This document shows, in pieces, positions 17,377 to 25,040 of a DNA stretch of 64,000 bases. This DNA is from Streptomyces sp. NBC_00572 (GTDB taxonomy: Bacteria; Actinomycetota; Actinomycetes; Streptomycetales; Streptomycetaceae). The position numbers and the translations under genes are program-made. The stretch covers positions 1,364,001 through 1,428,000 of the forward strand of contig NZ_JAPENX010000001.1 in assembly GCF_026341815.1 (NCBI RefSeq). The letters are read 5' to 3'. The notes under the pieces are model-generated. The model made no database searches and was not told the DNA's origin. It saw only the letters and a program-made list of their open reading frames with translations. Within the stretch, counting starts at the first letter, position 1; every line of letters begins with the position of its first letter.

Positions 17377-18650
17377 AGCTTGCGCTTCTTCTTGAGGTGG
17401 GCGAGGAGGTCGTCGTACAGGCCGCCCTCGTTGGCGAACATGGCGACGTTCCGGGCGGCGGCGAACCACGGCTCGGTGGACGGCTTGATCTGCTTGGCCG
17501 CGCCGAGCAGGTCCTTGGTGGTGATGAGGCGTACGGAGCCGCTGCGGGCGGAGTCGAGGAGCGCGGCCTCGGCGGCCGTCTCGCAGACATGCGCGAGGTC
17601 GGCGCCGGAGAAGTCCTCGGTGGCCTTGACCAGCTTGCCGAGGTCGACGGCCTCGATGGGACGCTCGCGCAGGTGGTAGCGGAGGATCGACTCGCGCGCG
17701 GTGGCGTCCGGCGGCAGCACGAGGAGGGTGCGGTCGAGGCGGCCGGGGCGGCGCAGCGCGATGTCCACGTCCCAGGGCACGTTGGTGGCGGCGAGCACGA
17801 AGACGCCTTCGTTGCCGGCGCCGCTCGCGATGCCGTCGAGCTCGGTGAGGAGCTGGTTGACGACATTGCGCAGACCGCTGTGGTGGGTGCGGGATCGCTT
17901 GGCGCCGAGGGCGTCCAGCTCGTCGAGGAAGACGACGCAGGGAGCCTGGCGGCGGGCGGTCTCGAAGATGTCGTGGATGTTCTTCTCGGACGCGCCGATC
18001 CACATGTCGAGGACGTCGGAGAGCGAGACGGTGAGGAAGTTCGCGCCGAGTTCGCCGGCGACGGCCCTCGCGATGAAGGTCTTGCCGCAGCCGGGCGGGC
18101 CGTAGAGGAGCAGGCCGCCGCGCAGCGACTTGCCGTACAGCTTGCGCAGTTCGGGGTTGCGCATGGGAGCGAGGAAGGCGGCTTCGAGCCGGTCCTTGAC
18201 CTCGTCCATGCCGCCGACGTCGGCGAGGCGTACGGAGCCGGGCGCGTCGACGTCCCAGGCGGCGGTGTCCCCGGTGGCGCCTCCGCCGACGGCCGCCTGC
18301 GGATCCTCCAGGAAACGAGGTCCGACGAGGTCCTGGACCTGCTGCTCGGCGGCGTCCCAGTCGAAGCCGGGGGCCTGGCCGACGGGCGCCTCGGGCTTCT
18401 CGGGCGCGCTCGCGGCGGGAGCGGGAGCGCTGGCAGGGGCCTGCGGCATCCCCATGGCGCGCACCATCAGGGCGCGGGCCCCGGCGTCCCCCGGCGAATG
18501 CTGGAGGGCCACGGCCGCCTCCGCGACGGCCTCGTCGTTCCGTCCCTCGGAGAGGAGGAGTTCGCCGAAGTGAAGACGGAGGGGTACGTCGTCGGGCGCG
18601 GCGGCGACCGCTGCGCGCAGACTGCGGATCAGGGGGGACTCGTCGGCCAT
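17373..18650 (-). CDS. AAA+ ATPase of the FtsH/Cdc48 class with N-terminal TPR-like segment
   Basis: Residues 1-65 form one or two TPR-like helical repeats (LRLHFGELLLSEGRNDEAVAEAAVAL), followed by a Pro/Ala linker to about 95. The single AAA domain has GPPGCGKT (184-191), Walker B FLDELDAL (241-248), sensor-1 AATN and the RRPGRLDR second-region-of-homology block with its arginine fingers, then a helical lid with DFSGADLAHVCETAAEAAL. No protease domain is attached, so this is a remodelling ATPase. It is coupled to the downstream membrane TPR protein. The substrate is unknown. Confidence 0.9.
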   Translation of the reverse strand: MADESPLIRSLRAAVAAAPDDVPLRLHFGELLLSEGRNDEAVAEAAVALQHSPGDAGARALMVRAMGMPQAPASAPAPAASAPEKPEAPVGQAPGFDWDAAEQQVQDLVGPRFLEDPQAAVGGGATGDTAAWDVDAPGSVRLADVGGMDEVKDRLEAAFLAPMRNPELRKLYGKSLRGGLLLYGPPGCGKTFIARAVAGELGANFLTVSLSDVLDMWIGASEKNIHDIFETARRQAPCVVFLDELDALGAKRSRTHHSGLRNVVNQLLTELDGIASGAGNEGVFVLAATNVPWDVDIALRRPGRLDRTLLVLPPDATARESILRYHLRERPIEAVDLGKLVKATEDFSGADLAHVCETAAEAALLDSARSGSVRLITTKDLLGAAKQIKPSTEPWFAAARNVAMFANEGGLYDDLLAHLKKKRKL

Positions 18651-18726
18651 GCGGTCAGCCTAAGGAGCGCGCGGGGGCGGCTGTCCACCGGGTTCGGTCC
18701 GGTGCCCGCTCCGTACACTTCGCCGG

Positions 18727-19089
18727 ATGAGACGGGACCGGGTACCACGCAGGCTGACGGTGGACGACACGGTGTGGCTGTGGACGGTCGGTCACCGGCA
18801 CGACCCGGACTGTCTGACGTTCCTCACCCTGCGCCGCACCGAGAACCGCCACAGTCAGCTGCGTCTGGTCTTCCGGGACGCCCCGGACCGCATCATCTCC
18901 GGCTTTCCCTTCGGCGCCGGGGACATCGCGTCGACGGGCGGCGACATCCTCAACCTGAACGAGCCGGGCGTCGTACGCCGCTTCCTCGACGAGGCCACGG
19001 CCCGCGATCTCCTCCCGAGCGCACACGGCATCCGGGACGAGGACGGCTGGCCCCTCTACGACACCCTGACGAAGGCGGACTGGCCCTAG
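18727..19089 (+). CDS. Conserved hypothetical protein
   Basis: The 120-residue soluble protein is rich in charged residues and tryptophan (VDDTVWLWTVGHRHD; FGAGDIASTGGDILNLNEPGVVRRFLDEA; ending DTLTKADWP). It has no signal peptide, membrane segment or catalytic motif that I recognise. The gene is divergent from the AAA+ gene across 76 bp and convergent with rsmE. Codon-position GC bias and its placement between well-defined genes support it being real. Function unknown. Confidence 0.75.
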   Translation: MRRDRVPRRLTVDDTVWLWTVGHRHDPDCLTFLTLRRTENRHSQLRLVFRDAPDRIISGFPFGAGDIASTGGDILNLNEPGVVRRFLDEATARDLLPSAHGIRDEDGWPLYDTLTKADWP

Positions 19090-19120
19090 GTCGTGCCCGG
19101 CCATGATCCGCCGGAACTGC

Positions 19121-19864
19121 CTAGCTCCAGCGCCCGGTACGCCCCAGGACGAGCGCCGTCGCCGCCGTGCCCGCCGTCGAGGTGCGCAGCACGCTCCGGC
19201 CGAGCCGGTACGGCTTCGCCCCGGCCGCCTCGAACGCGGTGAGCTCCTCCGGGGAGACACCGCCCTCGGGGCCGACGACCAGCACGATCGAGCCCTTCAC
19301 CGGGAGTTCAGCGGTGGCGAGGGCCCCGCTCGGGTGGTCGCGGTCCTCGTGCAGGACGGCCGCGAAGTCGGCGCCGGCGAGCAGCGCGGCGACCTGCTTG
19401 GTCGTCATCAGGTCCGCGACCTCGGGGAACCGGGAGCGGCGCGACTGCTTGCCGGCCTCGCGCGCGGTGGACCGCCACTTGGTGAGCGCCTTGAGGCCCC
19501 GGTCGCCCTTCCACTGCGTGATGCAGCGGGAGGCGGCCCACGGCACGACGGCGTCCACCCCGGTCTCCGTCATGGTCTCGACGGCGAGTTCGCCCCGGTC
19601 GCCCTTGGGCAGTGCCTGGACGACGGTGATCCGGGGCTCCTCCTCGACGTCATCGTGGACCTCGTCGACCCGCACGGTGAGCTGGTCCTTGCCCTCGGCG
19701 GCGAGCACCACGCACGCGGCCCAGCGGCCCCGGCCGTCGGCGAGGACGAGTTCCTCGCCCTCCCGCAGCCGCTTCACGGAGACGGCGTGCCGGCCCTCGG
19801 GGCCGTCCAGGAGGAAGCTCCCGGGGCCGGGGACGGCGTCGACGACGAAGACGGGTGCGGTCAT
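19121..19864 (-). CDS. rsmE: 16S rRNA (uracil-1498-N3)-methyltransferase
   Basis: RsmE methylates N3 of U1498 in 16S rRNA using S-adenosylmethionine. The 247-residue protein has an N-terminal PUA-like part (GPEGRHAVSVKRLREGEELVLADG) and a SPOUT/trefoil-knot domain with VQALPKGDRGE, VGPEGGVSPEE (S-adenosylmethionine loop) and the C-terminal LGRSVLRTSTAGTAATAL knot. Its ATG overlaps the stop of the nitronate monooxygenase-like gene (ATGA), so it is the second gene of that transcript. In mycobacteria rsmE also lies beside dnaJ2-hrcA. Confidence 0.95.
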   Translation of the reverse strand: MTAPVFVVDAVPGPGSFLLDGPEGRHAVSVKRLREGEELVLADGRGRWAACVVLAAEGKDQLTVRVDEVHDDVEEEPRITVVQALPKGDRGELAVETMTETGVDAVVPWAASRCITQWKGDRGLKALTKWRSTAREAGKQSRRSRFPEVADLMTTKQVAALLAGADFAAVLHEDRDHPSGALATAELPVKGSIVLVVGPEGGVSPEELTAFEAAGAKPYRLGRSVLRTSTAGTAATALVLGRTGRWS

Positions 19865-20940
19865 GAGTTGCTCCTGTGGGCCGGCTCGGAGAGCGCGGTG
19901 TCGAGTTCGGCGGCCAGCACCTCGACCAGCTGCCCGGCGGGGAGTTCACGGGCGAGCCGATGGCCCTGACCGGCCCACAGGGCCATGCCCTGGGCGTCGC
20001 CCGCGGTGGCGGCCGCCTTGCGGATCGGGGCGGTGAGGTGGTGGATCTCGGGGTACGCGGAGGGGGCGTACGGCCCGTGCTCGCGCATGAAGCGGTTGAC
20101 GAGGCCGCGCGCCGAGCGCCCGGAGAAGGCCCGGGTGAAGGCGGTCCGGGTGAACAGCGGGTCGGTCAGGGCCCGCTTGTGCAGCGGGTGGGCGCCCGAC
20201 TCGGGGCAGCAGAGGAAGGCCGTGCCGAGCTGGGCGGCCTCGGCCCCGGCGGCCAGGACCGCGGCGATCTGGGCGCCGCGCATGATGCCGCCTGCGGCGA
20301 CGATCGGCAGGGCGACGCTCTCGCGGACCTGGGTGAGGAGGGCGAGCAGTCCGGTGCCCGGGGCGTCGTCGGCGGGGTCGTCACGGAACGTGCCCTGGTG
20401 TCCGCCCGCCTCGACGCCCTGGACGCAGACGGCGTCGGCGCCGGCCCGCTCGGCGGCGAGGGCCTCCTCGGCGGAAGTGACGGTCACGATCGTGAACGTA
20501 CCCACGCGCGCGAAGGAGGCGAGGACCTCGGGCGCGGGGCAGCCGAAGGTGAAGGAGACGACGCGGACCGGGTCCTCCAGGAGGATCGCCAGCTTGGCGT
20601 CGTAGGCGTCGTCACGGCAGTCGTCGGTATCGCCGAGCGGGGTGTCGTACCAGGTGGCCTCGCCCGCGAGCTGATGCCGGTAGACCTCGATGGCGGCGGG
20701 GTCCGCGGGCCGTCCGGACTCCGGCAGGAAGAGGTTGACGCCGAAGGGGCGTGCGGTGAGCCCGCGCACCTGCTTGATCTCCTGGTAGAGGCCTCCGGCC
20801 GTCTTGTACCCGCCGGCCAGGAAGCCGAGCGCCCCGGCCGCGCACACGGCTCCGACCAGCTCGGGACAGGAGCCGCCACCCGCCATGGGGGCCTGCACGA
20901 TCGGAAACCGAGAGAGATCGTTCAGTGCGGTGGTGGACAT
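19861..20940 (-). CDS. Nitronate monooxygenase-like flavoprotein
   Basis: The 359-residue protein is a FMN-dependent TIM barrel of the 2-nitropropane dioxygenase family: RFPIVQAPMAGG near the N-terminus, GAGALGFLAGGYK-type strand-loop, VCVQGVEAGGHQG (substrate region with the catalytic histidine) and PIVAAGGIMRGAQIAAVLAAGAEAAQLGTAFL (phosphate-binding strands 7-8). Members oxidise alkyl nitronates such as propionate 3-nitronate. The start at ATG 20940 (MSTTALNDL) is chosen over one seven codons upstream. Its promoter region holds three tandem 16-bp repeats. rsmE is coupled downstream. Confidence 0.9.
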   Translation of the reverse strand: MSTTALNDLSRFPIVQAPMAGGGSCPELVGAVCAAGALGFLAGGYKTAGGLYQEIKQVRGLTARPFGVNLFLPESGRPADPAAIEVYRHQLAGEATWYDTPLGDTDDCRDDAYDAKLAILLEDPVRVVSFTFGCPAPEVLASFARVGTFTIVTVTSAEEALAAERAGADAVCVQGVEAGGHQGTFRDDPADDAPGTGLLALLTQVRESVALPIVAAGGIMRGAQIAAVLAAGAEAAQLGTAFLCCPESGAHPLHKRALTDPLFTRTAFTRAFSGRSARGLVNRFMREHGPYAPSAYPEIHHLTAPIRKAAATAGDAQGMALWAGQGHRLARELPAGQLVEVLAAELDTALSEPAHRSNS

Positions 20941-20980
20941 ACGGGCATCGTGCCATGCCACCGCTTCCGGGCCGAATTCG

Positions 20981-21028
20981 TACGTCAGGTACGTAATACG
21001 TCACGTACGGAATGCGTCACGTACGGAA
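20981..21028. repeat. Three tandem 16-bp repeats upstream of nitronate monooxygenase gene
   Basis: TACGTCAGGTACGTAA, TACGTCACGTACGGAA and TGCGTCACGTACGGAA lie head to tail. The first contains the palindrome TACGT-N5-ACGTA and the others are close variants. The block is 41-88 bp upstream of the start at 20940, where an operator would lie. Confidence 0.8.
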
Positions 21029-21063
21029 AGGGCGGCACACGCCCGTTCGCGTGTGCCGCCCTT
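21028..21063 (-). terminator. Terminator hairpin of hrcA-dnaJ
   Basis: AAGGGCGGCACACG and CGTGTGCCGCCCTT form a 14-bp perfect stem with an eight-base loop, 25 bases past the dnaJ stop. Confidence 0.85.
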
Positions 21064-21087
21064 CCGTACAACGGATACCGCCGCTGT

Positions 21088-22224
21088 CTACCGCCCGTTG
21101 AACGCGTCCTTGAGCCGCGAGAACAGCCCCTGCTGCCCCGGCTGGAACTGCCCCGTGGGCCGCTCCTCGCCGCGCAGCTTGGCCAGTTCGCGCAGGAGGC
21201 GCTCCTGCTCCGCGTCGAGCTTGCCCGGCGTCATCACCTCGACGTGCACGATCAGGTCGCCCCGGCCGTTGCCGCGCAGATGGGTGACGCCACGGCCGTG
21301 CAGCGGAATCGACTGGCCGGACTGGGTGCCCGGGCGGATGTCGATCTCCTCGACGCCGTCGAGGGTCTGCAGCGGCACCTTGGTGCCGAGCGCGCCCGCG
21401 GTCATCGGGATGGTGACCGTGCAGTGCAGGTCGTCGCCGCGCCGCTGGAAGGTGTCGTGCGGGGTCTCGTGGATCTCCACGTACAGGTCGCCGGCGGGGC
21501 CGCCGCCGGGGCCGACCTCGCCCTCGCCCGCGAGCTGGATCCGGGTGCCGTTGTCGACACCGGCCGGGATCTTGACGGTGAGGGTGCGGCGGGAGCGGAC
21601 CCGGCCGTCGCCCGCGCACTCGGGGCACGGGGTCGGGACCACGGTGCCGAAGCCCTGGCACTGCGGGCAGGGGCGCGAGGTCATGACCTGGCCCAGGAAG
21701 GACCGGGTGACCTGCGAGACCTCGCCACGGCCGCGGCACATGTCACACGTCTGCGCGGAGGTGCCGGGAGCGGCACCCTCACCCGAGCAGGTCGTACAGA
21801 CGACCGCCGTGTCGACCTGGATGTCCTTGGTGGTGCCGAAGGCCGCCTCGTTGAGGTCGATCTCCAGACGGATCATGGCGTCCTGGCCGCGACGGGTCCG
21901 CGAGCGCGGGCCGCGCTGCGAGGCCGTGCCGAAGAAGGCGTCCATGATGTCGGAGAAGTTGCCGAAGCCACCGGCCCCGAAGCCGCCCGCGCCGCCTCCG
22001 CCGGAGGCCGAGAGCGGGTCGCCACCCAGGTCGTAGACCTGCTTCTTCTGCGGGTCCGAGAGGACCTCGTAGGCGGCGTTGATCTCCTTGAAGCGTTCCT
22101 GCGTCTTCGGATCGGGATTCACATCCGGGTGCAGCTCGCGCGCGAGCCTCCGGAAGGCCTTCTTGATCTCGTCCTGGGACGCGTCGCGGCGCACGCCGAG
22201 TACGGCGTAGTAGTCCGTGGCCAC
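21088..22224 (-). CDS. dnaJ: Chaperone DnaJ (second copy type, hrcA-linked)
   Basis: DnaJ stimulates DnaK ATPase and delivers substrates. The 378-residue protein has the J domain with HPD (32-34), a Gly/Phe-rich linker (about 80-100), a zinc region with four CxxCxGxG repeats (CTTCSGEG, CDMCRGRG, CPQCQGFG, CPECAGDG) and the C-terminal substrate domain (LQTLDGVEEIDIRPGTQSGQ). It starts with GTG at 22222-22224 directly after the hrcA stop, so it is the second gene of a CIRCE-controlled operon. Actinobacteria usually have another dnaJ with dnaK-grpE elsewhere. Confidence 0.97.
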   Translation of the reverse strand: MATDYYAVLGVRRDASQDEIKKAFRRLARELHPDVNPDPKTQERFKEINAAYEVLSDPQKKQVYDLGGDPLSASGGGGAGGFGAGGFGNFSDIMDAFFGTASQRGPRSRTRRGQDAMIRLEIDLNEAAFGTTKDIQVDTAVVCTTCSGEGAAPGTSAQTCDMCRGRGEVSQVTRSFLGQVMTSRPCPQCQGFGTVVPTPCPECAGDGRVRSRRTLTVKIPAGVDNGTRIQLAGEGEVGPGGGPAGDLYVEIHETPHDTFQRRGDDLHCTVTIPMTAGALGTKVPLQTLDGVEEIDIRPGTQSGQSIPLHGRGVTHLRGNGRGDLIVHVEVMTPGKLDAEQERLLRELAKLRGEERPTGQFQPGQQGLFSRLKDAFNGR

Positions 22225-23244
22225 TTACGACTCCGCCAGGATCTGTCCGACGTAACGTGCCACTGCGCGTACCGCTCCCATCGTTCCGGGGTAGTCCATG
22301 CGGGTCGGTCCGACCACGCCGAGTTTGGCGACTGCCTCGCCGCCCGAACCGTAGCCGACCGAGACGACGGACGTGGAGCTCAGCCCCTCGTGGGCGTTCT
22401 CGTGCCCGATGCGTACGGTCATGCCCGATTCCTTGGCCTCGCCCAGCAGCTTGAGGAGCACGACCTGCTCCTCAAGGGCTTCCAGGACGGGCCTGATCAT
22501 CAGGGGGAAGTCGTGTCCGAAGCGGGTGAGATTGGCGGTGCCGCCGATCATCAGCCGCTCCTCGTGCTCCTCGACGAGGCTTTCGAGGAGGGTGGCGAGC
22601 ACGGTCGAGACCGTGGCGCGGTCCTCGACCTCCTCGAAGGACTCGGGGAGGTCCTGCACCAGCTGCGGCACGTCGGCGAACCGGCGGCCGACGACCCGGC
22701 TGTTGAGCCGGGCCCGGAGATCGGCGAGCGAGGTCTCGCCGAAGGGTGCGGGGCAGTCGATGAGACGCTGCTCGACGCGGCCGGTGTCCGTGATGAGCAC
22801 CAGCATCAGGCGGGCGGGGGCCAGCGAGAGCAGCTCCACGTGCCGGACGGTCGAGCGGGTCAGCGAGGGGTACTGGACGACGGCGACCTGGCGGGTCAGC
22901 TGGGCGAGCAGCCGGACCGTGCGGCCGACGACGTCGTCCAGGTCCACCGCGCCGTCGAGGAAGTTGTGGATGGCCCGGCGCTCGGGCGTCGACAGCGGCT
23001 TGACGCCGGCGAGCCGGTCGACGAAGAGGCGGTAGCCCTTGTCGGTCGGGATGCGGCCGGCACTGGTGTGGGGCTGGGCGATGAAGCCCTCCTCCTCCAG
23101 CACGGCCATGTCGTTGCGCACGGTGGCGGGCGAGACGCCGAGCTTGTGGCGCTCGGTGAGTGCCTTGGAGCCGACGGGCTCCTCCGTCCCGACGTAGTCC
23201 TGGACGATGGCACGCAGGACCTCGAGTCTGCGTTCGCTGAGCAT
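22225..23244 (-). CDS. hrcA: Heat-inducible transcription repressor HrcA
   Basis: HrcA binds CIRCE operators and represses groE- and dnaJ-type operons until heat shock. The start is ATG 23244, with GGAGGT seven bases ahead, giving 339 residues. The N-terminal winged helix contains [28 protein letters not shown] and [18 protein letters not shown], and [14 protein letters not shown] follows, all diagnostic. The C-terminal GAF-like dimerisation part ends [27 protein letters not shown] element lies 45 bp upstream, so the gene is autoregulated. Confidence 0.97.
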   Translation of the reverse strand: MLSERRLEVLRAIVQDYVGTEEPVGSKALTERHKLGVSPATVRNDMAVLEEEGFIAQPHTSAGRIPTDKGYRLFVDRLAGVKPLSTPERRAIHNFLDGAVDLDDVVGRTVRLLAQLTRQVAVVQYPSLTRSTVRHVELLSLAPARLMLVLITDTGRVEQRLIDCPAPFGETSLADLRARLNSRVVGRRFADVPQLVQDLPESFEEVEDRATVSTVLATLLESLVEEHEERLMIGGTANLTRFGHDFPLMIRPVLEALEEQVVLLKLLGEAKESGMTVRIGHENAHEGLSSTSVVSVGYGSGGEAVAKLGVVGPTRMDYPGTMGAVRAVARYVGQILAES

Positions 23245-23288
23245 CGTGCGCACCTCCAGCTGTCGTCGTCGTTCCGGTTGCTCCGCTT

Positions 23289-23315
23289 TTGGCACTCGCC
23301 CTGTCCGAGTGCCAG
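23289..23315. promoter_or_regulatory. CIRCE operator of hrcA-dnaJ
   Basis: TTGGCACTC-N9-GAGTGCCAG matches the CIRCE consensus TTAGCACTC-N9-GAGTGCTAA with one change in each arm (A to G in the left) plus end wobble in the right. A -10-like TACACT (minus strand, 23329-23334) with TTGCCA 19 bases further up would place CIRCE just downstream of the transcription start. Confidence 0.93.
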
Positions 23316-23392
23316 CGATCCCCCGGCCAGTGTACGGCGGCGGGCGTCGCTCCTGGCAAGGAGGCGACGCCCCCACCGGTTAGCGTCGCCGC

Positions 23393-24121
23393 ATGGACGT
23401 GGATTGGGAAGCGTACGGATGGGAGCGGCTCGCCGACGGAGTGGGCCGGCGACGGCTGCCCGGGTGGGACGCCACGGTCGGACTGGTACTGGGTGAACGG
23501 GCGGTGCTGCTGTACGACACGGGCTCCTCGCTCGCGGAGGGCGCCGAGCTGCGGAGCCAGATCGAGGGCCTCACGGGCGACCGGAGAGTGACGCACATCG
23601 CACTGAGCCATCCCCATTTCGACCACGTTTTCGGCACGGCGGCCTTCTCCGGCGCGGAGGTCTTCGGCGCGGTGGGCTCGGACGAGCTCCTCGGCCGGGT
23701 GCGGGACCGGGAGGCGCTGCGCGAGGACGCCGTGCGGCACGGGCTCGACGAGGCGGCCGCGGCGGAGGCCGTGGACGTCCTGGTGGCCCCCCGGCACGTG
23801 GTCTCCGGCGAGTGGACGCTCGACCTGGGCGGCCGGCAGGTCCTCCTCGCGAACGTCGGCCCCGGCCACACGGGCCACGACCTGGTGCTCCTGGTGCCGG
23901 GCGAGCGGGAGGTGGTCTTCTGCGGCGACCTGGTCGAGGAGTCGGGCGAGCCACAGGCGGGCCCGGACGCGATCCCCTCCCGCTGGCCGGACGCGCTGGA
24001 CCGGCTCCTCGGGCTCGGCGGCGAGGAGGCGGTGTACGTGCCGGGGCACGGGTCGGTGGTGGACGCCACGTTCGTACGACTCCAGCGGGAGGAACTGGCA
24101 CACCGCTTCCAGGTGGCCTAA
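23393..24121 (+). CDS. Metallo-beta-lactamase-fold hydrolase
   Basis: The 242-residue cytoplasmic protein has the MBL metal motif HPHFDH (about 74-79), VLLYDTGSS near the N-terminus, a second histidine in GPGHTGHDLVL, and FCGDLVEESG with the bridging aspartate, followed by PGHGSVVD. The overall layout resembles glyoxalase II/quinoprotein-type MBL hydrolases; the substrate is unknown. It is divergent from hrcA and 10 bases ahead of the DUF3097 gene, so the two are probably one operon. Confidence 0.9.
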   Translation: MDVDWEAYGWERLADGVGRRRLPGWDATVGLVLGERAVLLYDTGSSLAEGAELRSQIEGLTGDRRVTHIALSHPHFDHVFGTAAFSGAEVFGAVGSDELLGRVRDREALREDAVRHGLDEAAAAEAVDVLVAPRHVVSGEWTLDLGGRQVLLANVGPGHTGHDLVLLVPGEREVVFCGDLVEESGEPQAGPDAIPSRWPDALDRLLGLGGEEAVYVPGHGSVVDATFVRLQREELAHRFQVA

Positions 24122-24131
24122 CGTCACCGAA

Positions 24132-24932
24132 ATGCGCAGCTACAACCCGGATCTGACACCCCCTTGGAAGAAGTCGGCGCCCGTTCCCGAGGTCCCGGCC
24201 GACCGTGACCTCGTCGTCGAGGAGGTCACGACGGGCTTCTGCGGGGCGGTGATCCGCTGCGAGGCGGGCACGGTGACCCTGGAGGACCGCTTCGGCAAGC
24301 ACCGGGTGTTCCCGCTCGACCCGCGCGGCTTCCTCCTGGAGGGCCGGGTGGTGACCCTGATCCGCCCGTCCGCCGCTCCCACCCGCCCGACCCGCACGGC
24401 CTCGGGCTCGGTGGCGGTCCCGGGAGCACGGGCAAGGGTGGCGCGAGCGGGCCGGATCTACGTGGAGGGCCGCCACGACGCGGAACTCGTCGAACGGGTC
24501 TGGGGCGACGACCTGCGCATCGAAGGCGTGGTCGTCGAGTACCTGGAAGGGGTCGACGACCTCCCGTCGATCGTCACGGACTTCGCCCCCGCACCGGACG
24601 CCCGGCTGGGCGTCCTGGTCGACCACCTGGTCCAGGGTTCGAAGGAGTCGAGAATCGCCGCCCAGGTGACCTCCCCGGACGTCCTGATCGTGGGCCACCC
24701 GTACATCGACGTCTGGGAGGCCGTGAAACCGTCGTCGCTGGGCATCAGGGCCTGGCCCCAGGTCCCGAGGGGTCAGGACTGGAAGACGGGCGTGTGCCGG
24801 GCGCTGGGCTGGCCGGAGAACACGGGCGCGGCCTGGCAGCACATCCTGTCGAGGGTGACGTCGTACAAGGACCTGGAACCGGAGCTGCTGGGCCGGGTGG
24901 AGGAACTGATCGACTTCGTGACGTCCCCGTAG
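24132..24932 (+). CDS. DUF3097 family protein
   Basis: The 266-residue protein matches actinobacterial DUF3097: it opens with NPDLTPPWKKSAPVPEVPA, then a small barrel-like domain with GFCGAVIRCEAGTVTLEDRFGKHRVFPL, and after a Thr/Ala-rich linker the conserved block GRIYVEGRHDAELVERVWGDD, LGVLVDHLVQGSKESRIA and WKTGVCRALGW. The VEGxxDA segment followed by a VDH strand resembles a Toprim-like arrangement of Glu and Asp residues, suggesting a nucleic acid role, but this is inference. It is probably cotranscribed with the MBL gene. Confidence 0.85.
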   Translation: MRSYNPDLTPPWKKSAPVPEVPADRDLVVEEVTTGFCGAVIRCEAGTVTLEDRFGKHRVFPLDPRGFLLEGRVVTLIRPSAAPTRPTRTASGSVAVPGARARVARAGRIYVEGRHDAELVERVWGDDLRIEGVVVEYLEGVDDLPSIVTDFAPAPDARLGVLVDHLVQGSKESRIAAQVTSPDVLIVGHPYIDVWEAVKPSSLGIRAWPQVPRGQDWKTGVCRALGWPENTGAAWQHILSRVTSYKDLEPELLGRVEELIDFVTSP

Positions 24933-24962
24933 CTCGCAAACCACGACCCTCGGCTCCCAGCA

Positions 24963-24978
24963 CCGGCAGGCCTGCCGG
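24963..24978. repeat. Palindrome between convergent genes
   Basis: CCGGCAGGCCTGCCGG is a perfect 16-bp palindrome in the 108-bp gap between DUF3097 (plus) and hemW (minus). It can form a short hairpin on either strand and may serve as a bidirectional terminator; it has almost no loop, which weakens this. Confidence 0.35.
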
Positions 24979-25040
24979 CCCGGAGGCGCATCCGCCGCAC
25001 CCCATGGCCGGGACGCCTCGTGGCTTGGGACGCCCCCGTC

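Noticed and set aside
19876..23496. A 1200-codon open frame on the plus strand opposite rsmE, the nitronate monooxygenase gene, dnaJ and hrcA
   Set aside because: It mirrors GC-rich genes on the other strand, is compositionally Arg/Gly/Val-biased and matches nothing; the antisense genes are certain.
24933..25040. A small gene between DUF3097 and hemW
   Set aside because: No frame with a start and ribosome binding site; only a 16-bp palindrome is present.
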